A DNA stretch of 64,000 bases from Methylobacterium phyllostachyos. Its GTDB lineage: Bacteria > Pseudomonadota > Alphaproteobacteria > Rhizobiales > Beijerinckiaceae. How positions within the stretch are numbered: position 1 is the stretch's first letter; each line of letters opens with the position of its first letter. The notes below the pieces were generated by a model. It searched no databases. It was given only the letters and a program-made list of their open reading frames with translations, and was not told the origin of the DNA. A program made the translations under genes and the position numbers. Shown here piece after piece: positions 44,504 through 52,055 of the stretch. The stretch is taken from the NCBI RefSeq assembly GCF_900103445.1, contig NZ_FNHS01000012.1, forward strand, positions 22,393 to 86,392, written 5' to 3'.

Positions 44504-44797
44504 TCACTCCGGATGCTCCGACGCGGCGGCATTGCCCGAGAGGTCGGCGTAGAGCAACCGGGCCTCGGGGGCCGGACCCCGCCGCAGGCCGAGGCCGATC
44601 ACCCGCACCGCCAACGTGGCGTGGGGGGCAGCCACCGTCACCACGTCGCCGATGCCGATGCCCTTGGCGGGATTCTCGGCCCGCAGCCCGTTCACCCGCA
44701 CGAAGCCGTCGGATGCCAGCCGCGCCGCGAGGGAGCGGGTCCGCGCGAAGCGGGCGAACCACAGCCACTTGTCGAGGCGCTGCCGGTCCTCCCGCAT
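44504..44797 (-). CDS. S4-domain RNA-binding protein (HslR-like)
   Basis: A 97-residue heat-shock-type S4 protein. The fold is clear: RLDKWLWFARFARTRSLAARL, GFVRVNG, and GDVVTVA. Relatives of E. coli HslR bind stalled 50S subunits with peptidyl-tRNA. It lies 10 bases after the helicase gene on the same strand, so the two are likely cotranscribed. Confidence 0.9.
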   Translation of the reverse strand: MREDRQRLDKWLWFARFARTRSLAARLASDGFVRVNGLRAENPAKGIGIGDVVTVAAPHATLAVRVIGLGLRRGPAPEARLLYADLSGNAAASEHPE

Positions 44798-44807
44798 CCC
44801 CGGCGGA

Positions 44808-47800
44808 TCAGCGCTTCCCGCCGTCGCCAGCTTCGAGCTGCGCCTTCAGCGCGGCCAGCTTGGCGAAAGGCGAATCCGGGTCCGGCGCCCGCTCGCGCCG
44901 CGGCGGCCGCTGGTCGGGCCGCGGCCCGGCATGGCGCTGCTCCGCGTGGCGCTGGTCGTCCCGCCGTTGGTCGTCCCGGCGTTCCGGCCGGCCACCCTCG
45001 AAGCGGTCACGGCGGGGGCCGCGATCCCGTCCAGGGCGGGGGCCGCCTTCGCCCTCGGCACGACGCTGCTCCGGCCGCCCGCCCTCCGGACGGCCTTGCC
45101 CCGGGTTCTGGCCCGGCTGACCACCGTCTCGGCCCCGGCCCCCCGCACCGCGCGGACGGTTCTGCGGACGCTGATGCGCCGGGCGCTGATGACGCTGGAG
45201 GCGCCAGACCTCGATCGTGGGAACCTCGGCCTCGGTCTCACCCTCGGTCACGGGGGCGTCCGGTGCGGGCTCCTCGGTCCCGGCGACCGCCTCGCCAGGA
45301 TCCGCCGTGGCGGGTTCCGGCGCCGTCGCTTCCGCGGCGGTATCAGGTGCCTCGGCCGCGGGCTCACCGACAGCCGGATGTTCCTCGGCCGGTCCCGCGG
45401 TCGCGACCGCGTCTTCCGGGCGTTCAGCCTCCGCGGGAGCCGCCTCGACCGCGGCCTCGCCAGTCGGAGCGTCTTCACCGGCGGCTTCGGGCGTCCCCTC
45501 CGCCCCTGCCTCTGCCTCTGCGGACGGGGCCTCGTCGCCGGTGGGCTCTGCGGCATCCGCCTGCGCGGTCACGGCCTCGTCGGAGGACGCGTCGGCGGCG
45601 ACCGTCGCGGCGGGCGTCGTGGCGGCGGCGGGCACCAGAGGCACCGTGATAGCTGGACCCGGCCGGGTTTCCGCATTGTAGCCGAGCGACTTCAGGATCG
45701 AGGCGAAATCCTCGCCCGAGCAGCCGACCAGCGAGGTCATGCCCACGGTCGCCACGAACCCGTCGCCGTCGGCGGTGCCGTCCGGCGGGGCGCCCGGGGT
45801 GGTGCCGGGCCGGTAGGCGATCGCCGGGCGGATCAGGTCAGCGAGCCGCTCCAGGATGTCGACGCGCACCGCCCGCTCGCCGCTGACGCGGAAGCCGGCT
45901 GCCCGGTAGAGGCCCTTGGCGATCTCGCGATCGACCTTGATCGAGGTGCGGCCGGAGCCCGCCAGATGCGCGATCTCGTCGAGGCCGCGCTGATCGAGGC
46001 CGCCGTTGCGTAGGGCCCAGAGTTGGGCCGCGAGCGTCCGCGGCGCCGGCTTCAGCAGGGCCGGCAGGAAGATGTGGTAGGCGCCGAAGCGGATGCCGTG
46101 GCGGCGCAGGGCCCCGCGGCCGTCCTGATCGAGGCTGCGCATCTCGTGCGCCACCTTGGAGCGCTCCAGGACGCCCAGTGCCTCGACCACCTGATAGCCG
46201 ATCCCTTTGGCGAGGCCGGTCAGATCGGCGGCCGTCTCGATCTCCATCAACGGCCCGAGCAGGCGCACGATGTGGGCCTTCAGCCACGCATCGAGCCGCG
46301 CCTCGACCTTCTCGCGGTGCGCGCCGGTCAGGCTGTCATCGGCCAGCAGACGAATCTGCGGGGCGAACAGCTTTTCGCCGGGGGTGAGCTTGGCGACGGG
46401 GGCCCCGGTCCAGCGGATCGTGCCGTCATGCGCGAGCACGAGGGTCGAATCGGCTGTCGCCGAGAACCGCTCGGCCCGGGCCTCGATCTCCCCGGCGAGC
46501 GCCTTCTCGGCGGCGCTCCTCAGGGTCTTGGCCTCGTGCCCCTCGGCGCTGGCATCGGGAACGAACAGGAATCCGTGAAGGTGGCCGACATGCTGACCCT
46601 CGACGGTGACGTCACCGTCGGCGGTAATCTGGGCTTCGAGCATCGTGTTCTCTCTCAGGCGCCGCATCAGGACGCTTGTGCGCCGGTCGACGAAGCGGCT
46701 CGCGAGGCGTTCGTGCAGGGCGTCGGACAGTCTGTCCTCTACCCGACGCGTCTCGCCCTGCCAATGTTCTGGGTCGCGCAGCCAGTCAGGACGGTTTGCA
46801 ACGAACGTCCAAGTGCGTCCCTGGGCGATCCGGCGGGACAGGGTATCGATGTCGCCGTCGGTCCGGTCGATCATCGCGACCTGCTCGGCGAACCACGTGT
46901 CAGGGATGCGCCCGGCCATCCCCTTCATGAGGAAGCGATAGAGCTGGGCGACCAGATCGGCGTGCACCTGCGGGTGGACCTTGCGGTAATCCGGCACGCC
47001 GCAGGTGTCCCAGAGGCGCCGGACCGTGGCGGTGCTGCGCGCCATGTCGCGGATATCCTCTTCCTTCATGAGGATCTCGAGGGCCTGCTGATCCTCGCCC
47101 ATGGGGGCGCGGGTCAGGCCTGATTCGCGTGGGTGCTCGTCCAGGCTCGCCTGCAACCCCTCCAGGCTGCCGAAGCTCAGATCCGGGTTGCGCCATTGCA
47201 GGATGCGCAGGGGATCGAAATCGTGGCTCTCCAGCCGCTCGACCAGCTCGGCCTCGAAGGGCGGGCAGCGCCCGGTGGAGCCGAAGGTGCCATCCGAGAG
47301 GTGGCGCCCGGCCCGACCGGCGATCTGGCCCATCTCGGCGGGGGTGAGCTTGCGGAAGCGGGTGCCGTCGTACTTCCAGTTGGCGGCGAACGCGACGTGA
47401 TCCACGTCGAGGTTGAGGCCCATGCCCACGGCGTCAGTGGCGACGAGATAGTCGACGTCGCCTGCCTGGTACATCTCGACCTGGGCGTTGCGGGTCCGCG
47501 GCGACAGGGCGCCCAGCACCACGGCGGCGCCGCCGCGCTGGCGGCGGATCAGCTCGGCGATCGCGTAGACCTCCTCGGCCGAGAACGCGACGATGGCGGT
47601 CCGCCGGGGCAGGCGCGACAGGCGCTTCTCCCCCGCGAAACTGAGCTGCGACAGCCGCGGCCGGGTCGTGGTGTGAACGTTGGGGATCAGGCTCTGGACC
47701 AGCGGCAGCATGGTCGAGGAGCCGATCAGCAGGGTCTCTTCCCGGCCGCGGACGTAGAGCAGGCGGTCGGTGAAGACGTGGCCGCGGTCCATGTCGGCGG

Positions 47801-48140
47801 CGAGCTGGATCTCGTCGATGGCGACGTAGGCCACGTCGAGGTCGCGGGGCATCGCCTCGATCGTGCAGATCCAGTAGCGCGGCCGGTCCGGTTTTATTTT
47901 CTCTTCCCCGGTCACCAGCGCGACCTTTTCCGGGCCGACCTTGGCGACGACGCGCAGATAGACCTCCCGGGCGAGCAGCCGCAGGGGAAGCCCGATCATC
48001 CCGGTCGGGTGCGCGAGCATCCGCTCGATGGCGAGATGCGTCTTGCCGGTGTTGGTCGGCCCGAGGACCGCGGTGACGCCGCGGGCGCGGGCGTCACGGG
48101 ACAGCGAGCGGCTGGACGGGGGGCGGAGCAGCGCGTCGAT
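44808..48140 (-). CDS. Suv3-like DExH-box RNA helicase with long basic tail, noncanonical start
   Basis: A protein of about 1110 residues. From a proposed ATC start at 48138-48140 the order is a short leader, Walker A GPTNTGKTH (Lys33), DEIQ box in AIDEIQLA (about residue 109), a helicase C domain with TDAVGMGLNLD and QIAGRAGRH, an extended Suv3-type C-terminal region, then an Ala/Glu-rich stretch and an Arg/Gly/Gln-rich tail. The first ATG (48020) lies after Walker A, and no ATG, GTG or TTG occurs in frame before it back to a stop codon. A GAAGGAA is placed nine bases before the ATC. It is followed by the S4 gene. A frameshift in the read is the alternative. Confidence 0.85.
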   Translation of the reverse strand: MDALLRPPSSRSLSRDARARGVTAVLGPTNTGKTHLAIERMLAHPTGMIGLPLRLLAREVYLRVVAKVGPEKVALVTGEEKIKPDRPRYWICTIEAMPRDLDVAYVAIDEIQLAADMDRGHVFTDRLLYVRGREETLLIGSSTMLPLVQSLIPNVHTTTRPRLSQLSFAGEKRLSRLPRRTAIVAFSAEEVYAIAELIRRQRGGAAVVLGALSPRTRNAQVEMYQAGDVDYLVATDAVGMGLNLDVDHVAFAANWKYDGTRFRKLTPAEMGQIAGRAGRHLSDGTFGSTGRCPPFEAELVERLESHDFDPLRILQWRNPDLSFGSLEGLQASLDEHPRESGLTRAPMGEDQQALEILMKEEDIRDMARSTATVRRLWDTCGVPDYRKVHPQVHADLVAQLYRFLMKGMAGRIPDTWFAEQVAMIDRTDGDIDTLSRRIAQGRTWTFVANRPDWLRDPEHWQGETRRVEDRLSDALHERLASRFVDRRTSVLMRRLRENTMLEAQITADGDVTVEGQHVGHLHGFLFVPDASAEGHEAKTLRSAAEKALAGEIEARAERFSATADSTLVLAHDGTIRWTGAPVAKLTPGEKLFAPQIRLLADDSLTGAHREKVEARLDAWLKAHIVRLLGPLMEIETAADLTGLAKGIGYQVVEALGVLERSKVAHEMRSLDQDGRGALRRHGIRFGAYHIFLPALLKPAPRTLAAQLWALRNGGLDQRGLDEIAHLAGSGRTSIKVDREIAKGLYRAAGFRVSGERAVRVDILERLADLIRPAIAYRPGTTPGAPPDGTADGDGFVATVGMTSLVGCSGEDFASILKSLGYNAETRPGPAITVPLVPAAATTPAATVAADASSDEAVTAQADAAEPTGDEAPSAEAEAGAEGTPEAAGEDAPTGEAAVEAAPAEAERPEDAVATAGPAEEHPAVGEPAAEAPDTAAEATAPEPATADPGEAVAGTEEPAPDAPVTEGETEAEVPTIEVWRLQRHQRPAHQRPQNRPRGAGGRGRDGGQPGQNPGQGRPEGGRPEQRRAEGEGGPRPGRDRGPRRDRFEGGRPERRDDQRRDDQRHAEQRHAGPRPDQRPPRRERAPDPDSPFAKLAALKAQLEAGDGGKR

Positions 48141-48221
48141 GGTCGGCGGTTCCTTCGAAGGGGAAGGCCGTCGCGGCGCCGTCGCGGCGCGGGCGGGGAG
48201 GGGTGGTATCGGCCGGTCGCG

Positions 48222-48539
48222 TCAGGGACGATAGGGCCGCATGGATCTGCCCCCATATGGGATGCCGCCGCCCCCAGGTCCAACGGGTCCACCCTGCGGC
48301 GTGACGAGCGGGTAGACGTCGATCTGCGTCGTCGGCGTCCCCGGCTGGGGCGCGAGGTCGGCGCAGAGCGTATCGGGCATCGCCACCAGGGGGCCGCGGC
48401 GATGCTCGACGATTTGTGCGGAGGAGAAGGCGTCGCCGCCGCAGCTTGATTCCGCGGTGCCGGCGGTCAGCGGCTGGGCGAGGACCGGGCCGGTGAGCGC
48501 GGTGACGGCGAGGGCGATTCGGAGGATCGGCAGGCGCAT
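48222..48539 (-). CDS. Small exported protein, unknown function
   Basis: A 105-residue protein with a signal peptide (MRLPILRIALAVTALTGPVLAQ), two cysteines (SSCGGDAF and TLCADLAP) likely forming a disulfide, and a Pro/Gly-rich C-terminus. It ends 81 bases upstream of the proposed helicase start on the same strand. No family recognised. Confidence 0.65.
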   Translation of the reverse strand: MRLPILRIALAVTALTGPVLAQPLTAGTAESSCGGDAFSSAQIVEHRRGPLVAMPDTLCADLAPQPGTPTTQIDVYPLVTPQGGPVGPGGGGIPYGGRSMRPYRP

Positions 48540-48568
48540 CCGGGCATTATCGCGCGGATCGTGAAGAT

Positions 48569-49204
48569 TTAGGCCACGGCCTGCGGCAGGCCGAGATAGC
48601 CGTGCACGGCGCGCAGGACGCGGCGTTCCAGGGCCTCCCCGTCGCGCTCGCCGCGCTCGCCCGCGGCGTCGACCATGCCCCGCACGAGGGCGAAGAGGTC
48701 GCCCGCGGCGGTCTCGGGCTCGGCCGGCAGCCCGGCGCCGAGGAGCGCCAGCAGGGCCAGCAGGGCCAGCAGGGCGGTCGTCAGGTCCCCGGCGACGGAG
48801 CCCAACGTGTCGGCGAGCTGGAGCCGGCTCTCCTCGCGGTCGAGCAGCAGCGCGAGGCGCGGCCGCGCCATCTGGTGGGCGACACAGGCTTGGACGATCC
48901 GCCGAAATCCGTCTTCCGGCGTCGCGGCGCTCGGCGCAGCGCGCACCGCCTCGATCAGCAGGGCGGTCTCCCGCGCCACCAGGGCCGCGGTCAGGGCGTC
49001 CTTGCCGGGAAAATACTGATAGACCGAGCCGATCGACACGCCGGCCCGCTCGGCGACGGCGTTGGTCGTGTAGCCGTCGAGGCCCCGCTCCTCCAGAACG
49101 CGAGCCGCGCCCTCCAAGATCGTCCGCACCGTCTCGGCCGAGCGGGATTGTCCCGGACTTTTCCGGGGCTTGAGCGCAGGTCGTCGCGGTGAAGCGGCAC
49201 TCAT
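48569..49204 (-). CDS. TetR family transcriptional regulator
   Basis: A 211-residue TetR-type repressor. The helix-turn-helix is AERAGVSIGSVYQYFPGKDALTAAL (about residues 45-70). The ligand domain contains a Leu-Ala-Leu run produced by a 9-base tandem repeat (48743-48776). Start set at MSAASPRRPAL; the open frame above is antisense to the next gene. It is divergent from a darcynin gene and probably controls it. Confidence 0.88.
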   Translation of the reverse strand: MSAASPRRPALKPRKSPGQSRSAETVRTILEGAARVLEERGLDGYTTNAVAERAGVSIGSVYQYFPGKDALTAALVARETALLIEAVRAAPSAATPEDGFRRIVQACVAHQMARPRLALLLDREESRLQLADTLGSVAGDLTTALLALLALLALLGAGLPAEPETAAGDLFALVRGMVDAAGERGERDGEALERRVLRAVHGYLGLPQAVA

Positions 49205-49279
49205 GAACGCGAGTTCGTCACCGCGCCGGCCGGGGGCATCATCACGGCGTTCCCACAGACTTCTGGAGCGCAGAACCCC

Positions 49280-49636
49280 ATGTCCGACAAGACCTTCGAT
49301 CCCAAGCTCACCGTCTTCATGCTGGTGAAGACCTCTCCTGAATGGCTCGCCCTGTCGATTGACGATCGGTTCGCGCGGATGCGCGCGTCGTTCGAGCCGA
49401 TCCTGCGCCAGCACGCCGACGCCGTGCGGCTCCGTTTCTACGACGCCGAGTTCTACACCGCCCGCCTCACCGACCTCTGGGTCTGGGAGGCCGCCGATCA
49501 CCACGCCTACGAGCTCGTCGTCGAGGCCCTGCGCGAGACGGCGTTCTGGGACCGGTGGTTCTCGATCGTCGAGATCATCCCGGCGGTGGAGAACGCCTAC
49601 GCGACGAATTACGGCCGGGCCCCGCTGGCGGCCTGA
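49280..49636 (+). CDS. Darcynin family protein
   Basis: A 118-residue small protein of the darcynin family: TVFMLVKTSPEWLAL, LRFYDAEFYTARLTDLWVWE and ALRETAFWDRWFSIVEIIPAVENAY are close to the conserved family pattern. Function of the family is not established to my knowledge. It is divergent from a TetR regulator across 75 bases. Confidence 0.75.
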   Translation: MSDKTFDPKLTVFMLVKTSPEWLALSIDDRFARMRASFEPILRQHADAVRLRFYDAEFYTARLTDLWVWEAADHHAYELVVEALRETAFWDRWFSIVEIIPAVENAYATNYGRAPLAA

Positions 49637-49670
49637 CCGGTGAACGAGGGGGCGGCCCAGAGCTCCTGGC

Positions 49671-49695
49671 AGAACGCCCGGGCCCCGGGCGTTCT
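49671..49695. terminator. Bidirectional hairpin between converging genes
   Basis: A perfect 11-base stem (49671-49681 with 49685-49695, AGAACGCCCGG and complement) with a three-base loop lies between the converging darcynin and DUF1330 genes. There is no strong T run. Confidence 0.55.
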
Positions 49696-49738
49696 CGCTC
49701 CGGCCGCGACAGCGCAGCGGGCGTTTCGTGAGAGGCTC

Positions 49739-50029
49739 TCAGTCCACCCCCTCGACCAGCACCACCTCGCCGATTCCCGCCGGCCGGCGCTTTTCGATGG
49801 CGGCCTGATACTCGGGCGAGAAGTAGTAGGTGCGCGCCGCCTCGTAGGATTCGAATTCCAGCACGACGTTGCGCGGCCGGGCCTCGCCCTCCAGCGCCTC
49901 GCTGCGGCCGCCGCGCACCAGCGGGGTGCAGCCGTACTTGCGCATGGCCTCGGAGGCCATGGCGGCGTATTCCTTGTAGGCGTCCGGATCGGTGACCGTC
50001 ATCCGGACGATGATGTAGCCCTTGGGCAT
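49739..50029 (-). CDS. DUF1330 domain protein
   Basis: A 96-residue protein of the DUF1330 dimeric alpha+beta barrel family (KGYIIVRMTVTDPDAYKEY, PRNVVLEFESYEAARTYYFSPEYQAA). Such proteins are stress- or metabolism-linked with unknown activity. Stand-alone gene. Confidence 0.9.
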   Translation of the reverse strand: MPKGYIIVRMTVTDPDAYKEYAAMASEAMRKYGCTPLVRGGRSEALEGEARPRNVVLEFESYEAARTYYFSPEYQAAIEKRRPAGIGEVVLVEGVD

Positions 50030-50104
50030 GGTTCGGCTTTCCTGGCGCGGCTGTCGCGCCGGGCGGGAGTGCCGAGAAATAAGCCGCTGGTCAAAGTCCG
50101 CTCG

Positions 50105-51055
50105 CTACTGCGCGGGCAGGCTCGCCTGCGCGACGCTGGTCGCGTTCGGTTCGGCCCCGGCCGTCCCGGTCGTGCCCGCGGTGCCGCTCTGGGTCCAGCG
50201 CGTCGCCTCGATGATGTTGGTGCCGATCGTCGTCAGCACCGAGATGCGCAGCGGAAGCAGCACCCGCGTCCCCTCGACGGGGGCGAGCCAGACCGACATC
50301 TCGCGGTTGTCCTCCATGAACTTCACCCCGGGCCGGTCCGGCCGGTGTCCGGCCACCGCCTGGTAGCGCGCGTTGCACACGAGAACCTGGCCGGCATAGC
50401 CGGGCTTCTGCACGGGCCGCGTCTCGGCATAGCTGAGCACCACGTTGAAGCGGGTCGCGCCGTCGAAGACCGGCAGGGTCCGGTTGCAGTTCGCCGGGTC
50501 GAGCGGCTCGCCGCGCCCCTGGATCGGCATCAGCAGCGCGCTCACCGGATCGAGGATGCCGCGCGTGCTGGCGGGGGTGACCGGCACGCGGTCCTGCATG
50601 TCGATGAGCGGCGGCGTGATCTCGGCCTGCACGACGTTCCCGTGGGCCAGCGCCATGCGCACGGCGATGCCGGAACTCGCCGTATGGGTGGCGATCGAGA
50701 AGGCGCCGGGTTGGGGCACTGCCGCGAAGGTGCCGGAGGCCCGGGCCGAGCCCTTGCCGCCGGTGATCGCGCCGACGAGGCCGGTGAGAACCGCCGACAC
50801 GTCCATGAGGTAGTGGTCGCGCTCGAAGGAGCCGGCGAGCCGCGCGGTGCCGATCGGCAGGCCGGCGAGGTTGATGCCGTAATCGACCGCCACGGTGGCG
50901 GCAGCCGGTGCCGTCGTCCGCTTCGATCGGCCGGCGCGCGCGGCGACTTCGGCGGGCGCGACGAGCGCCGCGACCGCGAGGGCGCTGGCGACCAGCCGTC
51001 CGGCGGCGTGCCGCGTCAGCGGCTTGATCGTCCGATGGTCAGGCGTGGCGCTCAT
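50105..51055 (-). CDS. DUF3108 domain protein, exported
   Basis: A 316-residue exported protein with a signal peptide (RLVASALAVAALVAPAEVAARA) after a basic N-terminus and a DUF3108 beta-rich domain (about residues 55-300), with conserved stretches DYGINLAGLPIGTA, DPVSALLMP and CNRTLPVFDG. It is commonly found next to rpmB in Rhizobiales, as here. Function is unknown, probably envelope-related. Confidence 0.88.
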   Translation of the reverse strand: MSATPDHRTIKPLTRHAAGRLVASALAVAALVAPAEVAARAGRSKRTTAPAAATVAVDYGINLAGLPIGTARLAGSFERDHYLMDVSAVLTGLVGAITGGKGSARASGTFAAVPQPGAFSIATHTASSGIAVRMALAHGNVVQAEITPPLIDMQDRVPVTPASTRGILDPVSALLMPIQGRGEPLDPANCNRTLPVFDGATRFNVVLSYAETRPVQKPGYAGQVLVCNARYQAVAGHRPDRPGVKFMEDNREMSVWLAPVEGTRVLLPLRISVLTTIGTNIIEATRWTQSGTAGTTGTAGAEPNATSVAQASLPAQ

Positions 51056-51242
51056 GATCCGGATCGCATCCCAGGACGAGCGGCCGAGGATGTAGGTCCC
51101 GCGTCCGCCCTCTCGAACACACCCGCCGGCGGCATCCTCGCGATGCCCGAAGCCGGGTGAGGCGCCTTCCTGCGGGTGGAAGAAGGCTATATCCCGGCAT
51201 CGTGGTTAACAGACCGTTGGACCGTTTGCGCCGACCGGCACC

Positions 51243-51271
51243 TTGACGCGGCGCCCCTGCGTCGCCTATAG
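51243..51271 (+). promoter_or_regulatory. Promoter of rpmB
   Basis: TTGACG (51243-51248) and CTATAG (51266-51271) are separated by exactly 17 bases, close to the housekeeping consensus. They are the strongest promoter elements in the 340-base gap before rpmB and would give a leader of about 120 bases. Confidence 0.65.
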
Positions 51272-51395
51272 GCTCGCGCCTTCAACAGGACTCCGCCGGA
51301 CCTGGAACCGCATTGGGCACCGCCCGCTGCGACGACGATCGCGCCGCTGCGATCGGGTCTTCATCGAGCGGAACGAGACGGGATCTTAAGTCATC

Positions 51396-51698
51396 ATGGC
51401 GCGCCGCTGCGAACTCACCGGCAAGGCCGTTCAGGTCGGCCACCTCGTGAGCCACTCGAACCGCAAGACCAAGTGCCGGTTCCTGCCGAACCTGTGCAAC
51501 GTCACTCTCCAGTCCGACGCGCTCGGCAAGCGCGTGCGCCTGCGGGTCACCGCGCATGCCCTGCGCTCGGTGGAGCACCGCGGCGGGCTCGACGCCTTCC
51601 TGATCAAGGCCGGCGAGGGCGACCTGTCGCAGACCGCCCGCCTCCTGAAGCGCGAGATCCACAAGAAGCTCGCCGAGGCTCCGGCCGAAGCGGCCTGA
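51396..51698 (+). CDS. rpmB: 50S ribosomal protein L28
   Basis: A 100-residue L28. RRCELTGKAVQVGHLVSHSNRKTKCRFLPN is the family hallmark; the C-terminal part (LRSVEHRGGLDAFLIKAG) is the longer alphaproteobacterial form. Preceded by a good promoter and followed by a hairpin. Confidence 0.98.
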   Translation: MARRCELTGKAVQVGHLVSHSNRKTKCRFLPNLCNVTLQSDALGKRVRLRVTAHALRSVEHRGGLDAFLIKAGEGDLSQTARLLKREIHKKLAEAPAEAA

Positions 51699-51734
51699 AC
51701 CTTCGGGCTTCACCGTTCCTGAGCGGATGGTTTC

Positions 51735-51765
51735 AACCGCCGTGGCCATGAAGGCTGCGGCGGTT
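51735..51765 (+). terminator. Terminator hairpin downstream of rpmB
   Basis: A 13-base stem with two G-U pairs (51735-51747 with 51753-51765) and an ATGAA loop, followed by a short T run, lies just after rpmB. Confidence 0.6.
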
Positions 51766-51854
51766 TCTGCGCTTGTCTGCGGCAAGCCAGTCAGTCCGGG
51801 CAATCCCAAGCTCGGCCGCAGGCTGCCGTCAATTTAAGGCTGATGCCACTGCGC

Positions 51855-51944
51855 CGTCTCTGCGAGCGGAGCGAAGCCATCCAGGCGGCGCCACGTTGAC
51901 AAGCCCCGCGCTACCCTGGGTCACTTCGCTGCGCTCGTGATGGC
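51855..51944. repeat. Palindromic intergenic repeat, family A copy 2
   Basis: Inverted arms at 51855-51884 and 51913-51944 match the arms of the copy at 873-960 (GCGAGCGGAGCGAAG). With the rpmB terminator it fills most of the 357-base gap before cobT; no gene is visible. Confidence 0.75.
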
Positions 51945-52055
51945 GAAGGGGCTTCGACATCCAAGTTGCGAACACGAACCGTATGGAGGTTCGGTCCGGA
52001 TCAGCCGGCTTCCACGACACGAATCGCCTGTTGCGCGCGGCAAGGCGGGACCTGA

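Noticed and set aside
48741..48780. Short tandem repeat considered as a CRISPR-like array
   Set aside because: Nine-base units without spacers inside a coding region; it is a coding microsatellite.
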